Shown piece after piece: positions 1-8,701 of a stretch of 64,000 bases of DNA. Source of the DNA: Bog-756 sp963704615. GTDB taxonomy: Bacteria; Actinomycetota; Acidimicrobiia; Acidimicrobiales; RAAP-2. A program made the position numbers and the translations under genes. Under the pieces are notes generated by a model, which saw only the letters and a program-made list of their open reading frames with translations, had not been told where the DNA came from and made no database searches. The first letter of the stretch is position 1; every line of letters starts with the position of its first letter. The stretch spans positions 62,001 to 126,000 of the forward strand of contig OY969923.1 of NCBI GenBank assembly GCA_963704615.1, read 5' to 3'.

Positions 1-204
1 CTCAACGGCGATGACCTCACGCGCCCGCTTGTTGAGCTGTCGGGTGAGCGCTCCAGTCCCGGCACCGATGTCGGCGATAATCCCACCCTCCGATTGCAAA
101 ACCCAATCAACAACGGACATCGGTGGTCCTGGCCTGAAGCGGTCGTACATCTCGGCGACCGATCCGAACGATGAAGCTCGTGCCGTGGTTTCCGGTTCTG
201 TCAT
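1..204 (-). CDS. class I SAM-dependent methyltransferase, C-terminus cut by window edge
   Basis: An open frame runs on the minus strand from an ATG at 202-204 to the left edge without a stop, so only the first 68 residues are visible. They include FGSVAEMYDRFRP, a typical lead-in of UbiE/Methyltransf_11-type enzymes, and then motif I, IADIGAGTGALTRQL, followed by an acidic residue after strand beta-2 (VIAVE), the usual SAM-ribose ligand. The enzyme should be a cytosolic small-molecule methyltransferase. The substrate cannot be told, because the acceptor-binding part is outside the window. The family call is from the motif; the role is unknown. Confidence 0.75.
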   Translation of the reverse strand, partial: MTEPETTARASSFGSVAEMYDRFRPGPPMSVVDWVLQSEGGIIADIGAGTGALTRQLNKRAREVIAVE

Positions 205-514
205 GGATTCGACGGTACCGGTCCAGTCCGATGATTCGTCATCATCTGGGCCAAAGAGCGCACCGTTGTTCGGCGGCAAGGGCGTGCCAAACCTGCCCAA
301 TCGTGCCAGGAACGCTTGATTTGAAGAGGCAGGGAGATCATGGCCGGATAGCCATATCTGCAGGTCAACGCTGGACATGAGGGATCCACCACGCAGGAAG
401 GCCTAACGAGTGCCCTGGCGCAAGCCACGGACAGTTGGTCGAGAAGGGGACACGAGCGAGAGTCGGGTCCCTGCCGTCAGTCGGTCTGTCGAAGCTGCAG
501 GACAGCGCCCATCG
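205..514. other. intergenic stretch without recognised gene
   Basis: About 310 bases between the start of the methyltransferase gene and the 3' end of the monooxygenase gene. Short open frames exist on both strands, but none resembles a protein family or has a convincing ribosome binding site. The methyltransferase promoter should lie in the left part. Confidence 0.5.
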
Positions 515-1972
515 TCATGGTGTTCCCAACCAGGTGGTCAGGGCGTCACCCAATCCGGCATCCGTGCCGTCCCCCACCCAGGCGACATATCCGTCGGGCC
601 TAATCAACACGGCAGTGGGAGCGGTCACCGTCCCCAGTACCGGAAGCTCCCACAGCCCTCGATATGCGGCATCGATCATCTGGACCCGGTCAGCCCATGG
701 AGTGATGTCAAAGCCACCGGGCTCGCCGAGGTTGAGCAGCACCGCCTTGGCGTCGTGCAAAAGCTCGAAGACGCGCAGCGGGCCGTCGGCAGTCACCAGG
801 TCCAGATCGGGCATACGACGTCCGAGAAGTGGATGGCCTTCACCGAGGTCGTAATGAATGTCCAGGCACGAGATGACTCCGGCAAGCTGTTTCCGAGGCT
901 CGTCCATGCTCGCCAGCTCCGACACCACATCGACCAGGGCATCCATGCGCTCGTCACGGCGCTGGAGCATCCCCTGAGCCATGGTGTGCTTCATGGCCCG
1001 TGCGCCAACCGGGTGGCGCTCGGTGTGATAGGTGTCGAGAAGGCTGTCCGGGGATGTCCCCCTGACCACCTGAGCCAGCTTCCATCCCAGATTCACCGCG
1101 TCCTGCACCCCAAGGCTTAGGCCCTGGCCACCGGCCGGATAATGCACGTGGGCCGCGTCGCCGGCCAGCAACACCCGTCCGGCTCGATAGGCCGCCGCCT
1201 GCCGAGTCATATCGGTGAACCGGGAAAGCCACTTGGGACTATGGACCCCGAAATCGGTGCCGTAGACCACGGTGAGCGCCTCGCTCAGATCGCCCAGGGT
1301 GGGCTCGCTGCTCGGACCGAGCTGTTGCTCGGTCACGATCACGCGGAATGTCTTGCCGTCCTCCAGCCGGTGGAGGGCATGGATTCCCGTTGCGTCGTGG
1401 CGAACGCCCCGCGGCGGTTCCTCGGTCACCTCTACCTCGGCGATCAGGTTGCTCTTCGTCGGATCCCATCCCGGGAACTCGATGCCCGCTTCTTTACGGA
1501 TGATGCTGCGCCCTCCGTCGCACCCGACGAGATACTGCGCCCGCAGACATTCTCCGTCGGAGAGTTCGATGTCCACGCCGCCGTCATCCTGAGCGAAGCC
1601 CTTCACCGCACATCCGTAATAGATCCGTACCGGGAGCTCGGCGATCCAGGCGGCCATGATCCGCTCGATCTTGTTCTGCCAGATCCCGAGCGAATACGGA
1701 TGGCGCGTCGGGAAGTCGCTCATGTCCAACACGGTCGAGCCGATCATCGCGGCCTGAGCCACCTGGCCCTCCGCGAGGAACCGGTCAGCGACCCCACGCT
1801 GATCCAGGACTTCGATCGTGCGCGAGTGGAAACCACCGGCCCGTGAGCCGATCAGCACGTGATCGGGACGCTGCTCGACGACCGCGACGTCGATCTTCGC
1901 CAACGCCAACTCGGCCGCCAGCATCATCCCCGTCGGGCCGCCTCCGGCGATCACCACCTCATGCTTGGCCAT
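515..1972 (-). CDS. FAD-dependent aromatic monooxygenase (PheA/TfdB, polyketide-hydroxylase type)
   Basis: A flavoprotein hydroxylase of the group A para-hydroxybenzoate hydroxylase family, about 485 residues. The N-terminus has the dinucleotide fold VVIAGGGPTGMMLAAELA. The DG motif follows near residue 155 (LVGCDGGRSIIRKEAG), then the GD motif RVLLAGDAAHVHYPAGGQGL that binds the FAD pyrophosphate and ribose. The last 120 residues fit the thioredoxin-like C-terminal domain of phenol 2-monooxygenase-like enzymes. It should use NAD(P)H and O2 to hydroxylate an aromatic or polyketide substrate in the cytosol. The start chosen is the ATG at 1972, preceded by an AGAAGAGGGG-type ribosome site; a GTG two codons upstream is possible. 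It has no operon partner, so the substrate is unknown. Confidence 0.9.
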   Translation of the reverse strand: MAKHEVVIAGGGPTGMMLAAELALAKIDVAVVEQRPDHVLIGSRAGGFHSRTIEVLDQRGVADRFLAEGQVAQAAMIGSTVLDMSDFPTRHPYSLGIWQNKIERIMAAWIAELPVRIYYGCAVKGFAQDDGGVDIELSDGECLRAQYLVGCDGGRSIIRKEAGIEFPGWDPTKSNLIAEVEVTEEPPRGVRHDATGIHALHRLEDGKTFRVIVTEQQLGPSSEPTLGDLSEALTVVYGTDFGVHSPKWLSRFTDMTRQAAAYRAGRVLLAGDAAHVHYPAGGQGLSLGVQDAVNLGWKLAQVVRGTSPDSLLDTYHTERHPVGARAMKHTMAQGMLQRRDERMDALVDVVSELASMDEPRKQLAGVISCLDIHYDLGEGHPLLGRRMPDLDLVTADGPLRVFELLHDAKAVLLNLGEPGGFDITPWADRVQMIDAAYRGLWELPVLGTVTAPTAVLIRPDGYVAWVGDGTDAGLGDALTTWLGTP

Positions 1973-2219
1973 ACGCACCCCTCTTCTTCCATAGATTCTG
2001 GTTCGGGCCGGAGATTCTGCACATCAACCGGGCCCTTGATGCAAGCGCCGGGAGCGCGCTGAATTCAGAATGGCGGAGAGTAAGTGCCCTTTCTCTCTTG
2101 TTCGGTGCGGACGGGCAAACCCTTACCGATGCGGATGCGTCGGCGCGTACGGCGGGGCCATCACGCAGACTTAGTGTTCGATGGTGGGAGGGTTCGCCCT
2201 ACACCGCTACCGTGGGCCA

Positions 2220-2486
2220 ATGAGCAGCCCGCAAGTGCCCGGTGGAGTGGTGCACAAGCTCCCCGGAGACCTGCGCAAGGCGCTGATCGTCAACCCCACG
2301 GCACTGGATGCCTGGACGGACATCACCCCTTTGGCCCGCAACGAGTTCATCTGCTGGGTCGAGGATGCCAAGCAGCAGGTCACTCGAGAGCGCCGTATTC
2401 GCCGAACCCAAGAGGAGCTGGAAGAAGGCCAGCGTCGACCGTGCTGTTGGCCAGGGTGCAAGCACCGTGAGCGTACCGGCAAATAG
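2220..2486 (+). CDS. YdeI/OmpD-associated (OmdA, PF13376) family protein
   Basis: A small protein of 88 residues. It carries the family pattern VHKLPGDLRKALIVNP, then ARNEFICWVEDAKQQVTRE, then RRIRRTQEELEEG. This matches the C-terminal 'bacteriocin-protection, YdeI or OmpD-associated' domain, in which a conserved I/V-E-x-A-K...TRxxRI block is typical. Many actinobacteria carry this domain alone, as here. The C-terminus ends in a Cys pair, CCWPGCKHRERTGK, unusual for the family and possibly metal binding. The start was placed at the second in-frame ATG (2220) because homology begins right after it; an upstream ATG at 2181 is the alternative. The cellular role is poorly known. Confidence 0.75.
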   Translation: MSSPQVPGGVVHKLPGDLRKALIVNPTALDAWTDITPLARNEFICWVEDAKQQVTRERRIRRTQEELEEGQRRPCCWPGCKHRERTGK

Positions 2487-2659
2487 CAGTCGGCTGGGTG
2501 TTCTCTCTCGCTGCCGGGAGCCGCGCCGGAAGCGACCTCACAGATGGGGGAGGTTTGTCGGAGGGTTCGAACGGCGTCAGATCACTTCCGATGCCCAACC
2601 TTGCGGCGCACGTTCCGACGCTGGCGAAGGTGGCAATCCTTCGTCACCTGGTCAGTCGG

Positions 2660-3127
2660 TCAGCAGTCGTCCGCCGGGCGCTGACCCGAAGGGAGAATCG
2701 TGTGGCAAACCACATACTGCGTCGACGATGCGGACGCACCATTGAGATCGGAGTTCGTTGCCCCACTGAGATCGGCTCCCATGAAATCCACGCCGGACAG
2801 CTTTGTTCTCTCCAGGTTCGCCCGTGAAAGATCGGCATCACCAAGGTCTGCGTTTGCGAGATTTGCCCCAGACAGATCTGCCGAGTTGAGGTCCGCACCA
2901 CTGAGGTCGGCATACGAGAGATCCGCATTCGTGAGATTCAGGTGCGACAGGTTGGCGCCTGCCAGATTTGCGCCAACGCAGGTAGCTGAAGTCCCCGGAT
3001 GGCACTTCCCCGTGACACTCGACGCAGCCGCGGTCGTGGAATTTCCCGCCAGAAACAGGGTTCCCAGAGTTCCGCCAGCTACGAGTATGCCCACCATGCC
3101 GAGAACCACGCTCACTCGTCGCGTCAT
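2660..3127 (-). CDS. secreted pentapeptide-repeat protein
   Basis: 155 residues with an N-terminal signal peptide: MTRR, then a hydrophobic segment ending near residue 33. About 15 tandem A(D/N)LxX pentapeptides follow (for example GANLAGANLSHLNLTNADLS), which fold as a right-handed quadrilateral beta-helix. Two Cys pairs flank the helix (KCHPGTSATC at the start, one Cys in YVVCHT and one at the C-terminus) and may form disulfides. The ribosome site GGAAAGGGAG precedes the ATG. The protein should be extracytoplasmic; the molecular target is unknown. It is not of the cytosolic Qnr/MfpA gyrase-mimic type, because it is exported. It stands alone. Confidence 0.85.
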   Translation of the reverse strand: MTRRVSVVLGMVGILVAGGTLGTLFLAGNSTTAAASSVTGKCHPGTSATCVGANLAGANLSHLNLTNADLSYADLSGADLNSADLSGANLANADLGDADLSRANLERTKLSGVDFMGADLSGATNSDLNGASASSTQYVVCHTILPSGQRPADDC

Positions 3128-3251
3128 CTCTCCCTTTCCGTGTCAAGGTTGATTTGCGAAATCAACTGTACAGACGAGGTGCAGGATGAAGGCGGATCCG
3201 GCTCTTCGCGATAGGCGTCGGCTACCGATCAAGAGGTTTCCAATGCACTTT

Positions 3252-4595
3252 TCACGCGGCTGGAATCCGCCGCAGCGGATTTGAATCGGGGGCTAGGCCT
3301 CGGTGGTCCGGATTCGCATAGAGAAGTCGGGCGTACGCTTTCACGGGCAGCTCAGCCAGCTGTCGTAGCACCAACTCGCTGCTTGTCGTCAAGAGATCGC
3401 CTTCTGCCTTGGGTTCAGCAGCGAGCGAGAGATCCAGTGTTGCTTGCGCCTTGGCGGTGAAGGCGGAGTTCTTGTAGAGACTGGCCAGCCAAAAGACGTT
3501 CTCCACCCAGATGTCGTCGAACCCCGGCTGGCCGTAGGAGTGGTGAGAGGCGAAGTAAGTCATCGATCTTTCGGCAAGGTCGACCGCATCGCTGAGCGGA
3601 TACACGGTGGGATCGACTTGGGAGAGAATGGCCAGGGCGCCCACCATGGTTCCCTGTGTGTACGTGTACTTGGCGGTATCGATGCTGTTGGCAGTGCTGG
3701 AGCCGCCGACATGATCGTCGTACAGACCCGTCGTTGGGTCACGCAGGTCACGAGTGAGCCAACTGACAATGGTCTTGCTCCATTGGAGATACCAAGAATG
3801 GTGGACCTGTTCGAAGATCTCGACGCCCAAGATGGCAGCCGGAGCGTTCGAGACAACCGCCCTTTCGGAGTTGCCCGCACCGGTCGCCTCCCAATAGATG
3901 CCGCCACCGCGCGGATCCCAGTTCCTTACAGCCAGCTGGAATACGTCTTCGGCTCGATCGAGCAGGGCCGGGTTCTTTGCTCTCGCGTATTCCTGCATGA
4001 CTGCCAGACCCATCCAGAGGCTGTCGTCCACCCGAGGAAGGTCGGACCTGATGTGAAAAGGTCTGGGACCTTGGTCGTACGCTGCAGGCCATCCTGCCAG
4101 CGACTTATCCCAATAGTTGTCGCCAATCGCGCTCAGGGTCTGCTCGATGATCGGGGCGCACGCCGAGTGGTCCAGGGACAGAGAGGCGACGTCCATGGCG
4201 GTGAGTGCTTGGTAGCTCGGCCAGACGCTGGCATAGAAGCCAAAGTCGCTGTTCTTCAGCAGACGATTGCCCACGCCGTACGTCGAGATCAAACTGGCAC
4301 AGGGTTGCGACGAACTGTCATTTGGGGAGGAAGTCACCTTCGAAACAGCGGACGCTGCATTGGATACCAAGAGCTCCGTGGACAGGGCGGCGAGATCATG
4401 GCCCGGAACACCCGGTATGGAAACCAGACCGGCAAGGGCCACGACCGCGAGCGCCAAGACGGCGATGCGGCGTCGCCATCTCTGGCCCGCCGACTTGTGG
4501 CGACCCGGATGGCGGCGCGCACCACCGGTCACCGACGAGGTTGTCTTCTCTCCGTGGGAAGAATGCCTCGCTCCCCCGTCGTTGATGCTCCTCAC
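3252..4595 (-). CDS. glycoside hydrolase family 76 protein (alpha-1,6-mannanase-like)
   Basis: 447 residues. A basic N-terminus is followed by one hydrophobic segment (about 45-62), a signal anchor or signal peptide. The rest matches the GH76 (alpha/alpha)6 barrel: the double-Asp active-site signature appears as PRVDDSLWMGLAVMQEY, followed by WDPRGGGIYWEA, and later YTYTQGTMVGALAILSQ, the family's Y-x-Q-G-x-x-I/V-G block. GH76 enzymes cleave alpha-1,6-mannan backbones or act on mannosylated surface glycans. The start is a GTG preceded by GTCGGAG. It is divergent from the lipoprotein hydrolase at 4866. It may scavenge fungal or plant mannan or remodel the cell's own mannan; the sequence does not decide. 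Confidence 0.85.
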   Translation of the reverse strand: MRSINDGGARHSSHGEKTTSSVTGGARRHPGRHKSAGQRWRRRIAVLALAVVALAGLVSIPGVPGHDLAALSTELLVSNAASAVSKVTSSPNDSSSQPCASLISTYGVGNRLLKNSDFGFYASVWPSYQALTAMDVASLSLDHSACAPIIEQTLSAIGDNYWDKSLAGWPAAYDQGPRPFHIRSDLPRVDDSLWMGLAVMQEYARAKNPALLDRAEDVFQLAVRNWDPRGGGIYWEATGAGNSERAVVSNAPAAILGVEIFEQVHHSWYLQWSKTIVSWLTRDLRDPTTGLYDDHVGGSSTANSIDTAKYTYTQGTMVGALAILSQVDPTVYPLSDAVDLAERSMTYFASHHSYGQPGFDDIWVENVFWLASLYKNSAFTAKAQATLDLSLAAEPKAEGDLLTTSSELVLRQLAELPVKAYARLLYANPDHRGLAPDSNPLRRIPAA

Positions 4596-4865
4596 CTCCG
4601 ACTCTGCCGTTGACCGAACTTATGCCCGGGAGGTCAGCATGCACCGCCGAACCGGGGGACTGCTCGCAGATGCACCCTCTTCGCCTTCCGTCTTGGCATC
4701 TCAGCACGGGGCACCGTTTCCGTCAGCAAGCAATCGACGAGGTCGCCGACCAGGACTTGTCCCACCGAGCCCAGGTACGGAGACATATCGTCTGTGGGAG
4801 GGTAGGCCAAGCTCCGCACAGAGCGCCGACCTGCGAGTGCGGTTCCTTCCGACCAAGGGGAAGCG
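4596..4865. other. divergent promoter region
   Basis: 270 bases between two divergent genes (mannanase-like on minus, lipoprotein hydrolase on plus). They must contain both promoters. No palindromic operator or further gene was recognised. Confidence 0.4.
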
Positions 4866-6431
4866 ATGATGGCAGAGGCGATCACCTGCGCAGTTGCTCA
4901 TCGCAGGGGTGGTTACTGGCGCAAGGTACGCGGATTCGTGGCCCTTCTCAGCCTCAGTGTCGTTCTCGTCGCGTGCGGAGGATCAGCAACCTCGGCCTCG
5001 TCCGCTTCCTCCGGGAATTCGGTACGGACGAACGTCTCGCCCAGCTTGCCAGGTGTCACCGTCACCGGGCCTGAACCGGTCGGGTCTCCTACCTTCAACG
5101 GGACTCTCTATGGATCAAACTTCGATCTATCGAAGGTCGGCTACGAGAAGTCCCAGTTCTTCCTCTCGGGCACCGCCCACTCCTACGTGCCGGCGAGTCC
5201 CCTCACGAGCGACGGGAATTGGAAGCTCACCACCGGTGTGAGCGCGCCGTACAAGACACGGATAGCCGTCTATCGCCCGATCGACCCGAAGAAGTTCAAC
5301 GGGACCGTCGTGGTCGAGTGGCTCAACGTGACTGGCGGGACGGACGACGCCCCCGAGTGGACGATGTCCCATAACGAATTGATCCGCGACGGCTTCGCCT
5401 GGGTGGGAGTCTCCGCCCAGCAAGTCGGTGTCGACTCAGCCAAAAAAACGGATCCTGCGGAGTACTCGTCGCTCTCACACCCGGGCGACAGCTTCTCTTA
5501 CGACATCTTCTCGCAGGCCGGCCAAGCGGTTCGCGATGATGCAGGCAAGATCCTGGCTGGCTTGCACCCTCACACCCTGATTGCGGCCGGTGAGTCGCAG
5601 TCGGCCGGCTACCTGATGACGTACATCGATGCGGTCCAGCCGATTACGCACGCCTACCAAGGCTTCCTTGTGCACAGCCAATTTGGTACCGGCGCTCCAC
5701 TCTCCCAAGCACCGCAGACCAGCTATCCAGCCCCGGCTCCGACGACGATCCGCAGTGACCTCGGCGTTCCGGTCCTCGAGTTCGAGACCGAAACTGACGT
5801 CTACAACAGCAATCTGACTGATCGGCTGCACTATGGGAATCCAAAATGGTTCCGACTCTGGGAAGTCGCTGGCAGCTCGCATTATGATTACTACGGTCTC
5901 GCCATCGGTCCCAACGACACCGGCAACGGTCAGGGCGCCATCGACAATCTGGCGGCCATGCAGAACCCGACGCGCACTCCTACGAGTGGGTTCAACTGCG
6001 CCGTTCCCATCAACACCGGTGGAACGCACTGGGCACTCGATGCCGCCGTGTATTGGCTCAACAGGTGGGTCGTAGACGGAACGCCGCCTCCCCCGGCCCC
6101 CTTTTTGGCCACGACCCACGTCTCTCCGGTGGTGTACAAGCTTGACGCAAACGGGAACGCCATCGGAGGGGTGCGAACTCCACAGGTCGACGCGCCGATC
6201 GCCGCTCTGGGCAGCCAAGGCAACAGCGGAGGCTTCTGCTTTCTTTTCGGAACCACCGTGCCGTACGGCGCCGACCGCCTCGCCAGCCTTTACAAGAACC
6301 ACGGCCAGTTCGTCTCAGCCTGGACTCGTGCGGTTCAAAGGGACCGCACCGATGGATTCCTCCTCCCCGCCGACGCTGCTGAGCTATTGCATTCTGCAGC
6401 GGTCTCACAGGTCGCACGGCAAGACCACTGA
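4866..6431 (+). CDS. lipoprotein alpha/beta-hydrolase (Abhydrolase_10, PF20091-like)
   Basis: 521 residues. The signal peptide ends in a lipobox, VVLVACGGSA, so it is probably lipid-anchored outside the membrane. The body has the nucleophile elbow AAGESQSAGYL, the acid region FETETDVYN and a late His in VAGSSHYDYYG, giving a complete Ser-Asp/Glu-His triad in the order seen in 'alpha/beta hydrolase domain' proteins. Other matches include YRPIDPKKFNGTVVVEWLNV near the start of the domain. It is likely an extracellular esterase or lactonase; the substrate is unknown. The start ATG has an AAGGGG site six bases upstream (ATGATG, so the second Met is also possible). Confidence 0.85.
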   Translation: MMAEAITCAVAHRRGGYWRKVRGFVALLSLSVVLVACGGSATSASSASSGNSVRTNVSPSLPGVTVTGPEPVGSPTFNGTLYGSNFDLSKVGYEKSQFFLSGTAHSYVPASPLTSDGNWKLTTGVSAPYKTRIAVYRPIDPKKFNGTVVVEWLNVTGGTDDAPEWTMSHNELIRDGFAWVGVSAQQVGVDSAKKTDPAEYSSLSHPGDSFSYDIFSQAGQAVRDDAGKILAGLHPHTLIAAGESQSAGYLMTYIDAVQPITHAYQGFLVHSQFGTGAPLSQAPQTSYPAPAPTTIRSDLGVPVLEFETETDVYNSNLTDRLHYGNPKWFRLWEVAGSSHYDYYGLAIGPNDTGNGQGAIDNLAAMQNPTRTPTSGFNCAVPINTGGTHWALDAAVYWLNRWVVDGTPPPPAPFLATTHVSPVVYKLDANGNAIGGVRTPQVDAPIAALGSQGNSGGFCFLFGTTVPYGADRLASLYKNHGQFVSAWTRAVQRDRTDGFLLPADAAELLHSAAVSQVARQDH

Positions 6432-6577
6432 TGTGATTCACATTTCTCGAGGTAATCGCGCACAGCACTGACTGTCCTGTCCCGCTGGCCGTCCACGTCG
6501 TCGAGTGCCGGGCGGAGGCGCGATCTCGGTCCGACCGCCAGACTCCCTCGATCGGGCGGCCCCTGTGTCGTTTGTTT

Positions 6578-6589
6578 AATTCGCGAATT
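6578..6589. repeat. perfect 12-bp palindrome AATTCGCGAATT
   Basis: It lies in the 318-base gap (6432-6749) between two convergent genes. A second weaker inverted pair, GCCCGAT and ATTCGGGC, follows at about 6591-6623. The convergent setting makes a bidirectional terminator or structural element more likely than an operator. The rest of the gap has no recognisable gene. Confidence 0.35.
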
Positions 6590-6661
6590 GGCCCGATTTA
6601 TGCGAGTCAGTCGATAATTCGGGCAATCTCGCGGATGGAATGTTCCACCCCGCTGGCGTCC

Positions 6662-6697
6662 GCGCAACCTCTGGCATCGGGGCAACCTCTGGCGTCG
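6662..6697. repeat. two tandem 18-bp repeats
   Basis: The unit GCAACCTCTGGCATCGGG is followed directly by a near-copy, with a partial third copy (CTGGCGTCCGC) just before. The repeats are non-coding as far as can be judged and sit about 50 bases past the stop of the sulfotransferase gene. Such short tandem units are prone to copy-number change. Confidence 0.5.
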
Positions 6698-6749
6698 GCC
6701 GGCACCCACCCAGCGAGCCCCGTGGCCGACCGGAGTGGAGCCGGCGGGT

Positions 6750-7889
6750 TCAATCGGCGACCGGGAAACGATCGAGATAGAACCCGAAGCGCTCCCGTAC
6801 GACCGAGGCATCCAGACCGAACTCGCCGAGGGAGAACTCGTGGGTGCCGGCGGCGTTGGGGGGGTGAGCCCGAGCCCACTGCTCCACCTGCTGGCCTCCC
6901 TTCCCGAGTGTGATTCCGAGACTGTCGTAAGCGGTGGAGAGCGCGGCCACCGGATCGGACTGCAGCGAGTCGAACGACACGTCGGCGAACGATCCCTCGC
7001 CGATGCGACTTCGAAACTCCATGGCCCGTCTCACCGCCTCGGCCCACAGGGCCAGCTGCTCTCGACCGAGCTCGTCAGCATCGTCCCGGTCACTCACCCA
7101 ACTGCGTGTGTAGGCGATGAGACTGCAAACAGAACCGAGTACGGCGACGGGATCGCGGTGCGTCCAAACGAACTTCGCTCCCGGATAGACAGCGCGGAGG
7201 TCGTCCAGGGCCAGCATGTGCACGGGCGTCTTCAGGTGCCACAACCGAGGAGGACAGTGCCACTGCAGGAGCTGGAGGATCTGACGGTGGAACGCGTAGG
7301 CGCTGGACATGTCGCAGTCGATGACCCAAGCGGCATAGCTCGGCACCCTGGCCATCCCGTCGAAGTGGGCCGTCCTGAATTCCATACCCAGCAGGTCCTG
7401 GCACTCGGTGGGGCCCGTGGGTGACTGGAAGTGCAGGGACCGCATCCTCGGGAAGGCCTGGTACATGGCATCGAGCCCCCGACGCGCCGCTTCGATGCGG
7501 GGGTCGGAGGCCTCGTTGGCCGTCTCGGGCGGAGGGACCGGATCGGAGGACTCCCACAACCGAACGGAGCGGATCTGGGGATCAGCGGCCATCAGGTTGC
7601 TCAACGCGGTGGTGCCGGTCCGAGGCAGGCCGATGATGACGACAGGGCCCTCAACCTCTTCGGCGGCGATGCCGGGGTTGTCGCCGACAGCCCGGATCAC
7701 CCGCAGGCGGTTGGCCAGCAGCATGCCGAACCTCATCGCCAGGATCTGCTCGCCGCCTTCGGTGAGGGTCGCCTCGTCGTTGAGCGACTCGATCAGGCGG
7801 TCCAGGCCCTCCCGCCAGCTCGTGCCACCGAAGTCATCGAGGCCGGTCTCGTCGAGTGCGGTTTCGACCAGCGTGTCAGCATCGAGCAT
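6750..7889 (-). CDS. PAPS-type sulfotransferase (Sulfotransfer_3, PF13469)
   Basis: 379 residues. The 5'-phosphosulfate loop reads GPVVIIGLPRTGTTALSNLM, and the 3'-phosphate binding region is around WHLKTPVHMLALDDL...FVWTHRDP, both diagnostic for sulfotransferases. The enzyme would move sulfate from PAPS to a hydroxyl of a small molecule, lipid or sterol-like acceptor. The ATG overlaps the TGA of the upstream SDR gene by one base (TGATG), so the two are translationally coupled; a longer open frame upstream is out of register with the SDR and was rejected. It is the last gene of an SDR / DUF1214 operon, which suggests oxidation and sulfation of the same compound. This is inference. Confidence 0.88.
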   Translation of the reverse strand: MLDADTLVETALDETGLDDFGGTSWREGLDRLIESLNDEATLTEGGEQILAMRFGMLLANRLRVIRAVGDNPGIAAEEVEGPVVIIGLPRTGTTALSNLMAADPQIRSVRLWESSDPVPPPETANEASDPRIEAARRGLDAMYQAFPRMRSLHFQSPTGPTECQDLLGMEFRTAHFDGMARVPSYAAWVIDCDMSSAYAFHRQILQLLQWHCPPRLWHLKTPVHMLALDDLRAVYPGAKFVWTHRDPVAVLGSVCSLIAYTRSWVSDRDDADELGREQLALWAEAVRRAMEFRSRIGEGSFADVSFDSLQSDPVAALSTAYDSLGITLGKGGQQVEQWARAHPPNAAGTHEFSLGEFGLDASVVRERFGFYLDRFPVAD

Positions 7890-8692
7890 CAGACGAAGTC
7901 CGAACCGCCGTCGACGTTGACGTTGGCGCCGGTCACGTACCCGTTGGTCCGAGAGGCCAGGTAGACAGTCAGGGACGCCACCTCCTCGGGGAGGCCGGCT
8001 CTCCCGAGGTCGGCCGGCTGATGGAAATTGTCGTCGATCCACTTCATGACGTCGTAGGGGTCAGTGGCGTCGAGCCCCTCCTGCTCGAAGACATCGTGGA
8101 GGCCCTCGCTGAAACTGGCGGTGACGATCGATCCGGGGCTGACCGTATTCACCAGAATCCCTTCGGGGGCCAACGACTTGGACAGGTTCTTCGACAGGCT
8201 GGTGAGGGCGGCCTTGGCCGCGGTGTAGGCCACGATGAGGGGGCTCTGCCGCTGGGTCGAGTGGGCCGACACATTGACGATCCTCGCCCACTCCGCCTTG
8301 CGCAGAAGAGGGAGGCCGGCGCGCACGCAGCGGACCGCGGCCATCACACCGACGTCGAAGGTGGACTCCCAGTCGTCGTCATCCAGGTGCTCGAAGCGTC
8401 CCGCCCCGGGGCCGAGAGTATTCACCAGCACATTGAGCGAGCTCCATCGCTCCCCGAGCTCGGCAAAGGCGACATCGACCTGCTGGCTGTCGGTCACGTC
8501 GACCGACAGTCCCAGCGATCCGGCGCTCCCGGCCCCGTGCAGAGCGGCCACGGTGTCGTCGAGGGCCTGCCTGCCTCGGGCCAGTATCGCCACCTGTGCC
8601 CCTTCGGCGGCCAGACGCTCGGCGATTGCCCGGCCCATGCCCTTCGAGCCGCCGGTGACCACCGCGGTCGCTCCCTTCAGACCAAGGTCCAT
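7889..8692 (-). CDS. short-chain dehydrogenase/reductase
   Basis: 267 residues of a classical SDR. The cofactor loop is AVVTGGSKGMGRAIAERL, an LVNTLGPGAG block replaces the NNAG motif, the catalytic set is Ser (VNVSAHS) plus YTAAK, and PG follows in NTVSPGSIV. ARG after beta-2 (ILARGRQ) favours NADP(H). It ends in a C-terminal GGS motif. It lies in an operon nine bases after the DUF1214 gene and is coupled to the sulfotransferase. It likely oxidises or reduces a hydroxyl/keto group of the compound that is then sulfated; the substrate is not known. Confidence 0.9.
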   Translation of the reverse strand: MDLGLKGATAVVTGGSKGMGRAIAERLAAEGAQVAILARGRQALDDTVAALHGAGSAGSLGLSVDVTDSQQVDVAFAELGERWSSLNVLVNTLGPGAGRFEHLDDDDWESTFDVGVMAAVRCVRAGLPLLRKAEWARIVNVSAHSTQRQSPLIVAYTAAKAALTSLSKNLSKSLAPEGILVNTVSPGSIVTASFSEGLHDVFEQEGLDATDPYDVMKWIDDNFHQPADLGRAGLPEEVASLTVYLASRTNGYVTGANVNVDGGSDFV

Positions 8693-8701
8693 AACTCCTC
8701 C

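Noticed and set aside
5475..6302. 275-codon frame on minus within the lipoprotein hydrolase gene
   Set aside because: It is antisense to a gene with lipobox and catalytic motifs and has no family pattern of its own.
6750..8042. Long sulfotransferase frame starting at 8042
   Set aside because: The extra 51 codons lie within the SDR gene in another frame and are Arg-rich; the ATG at 7889 overlapping the SDR stop is the natural start.
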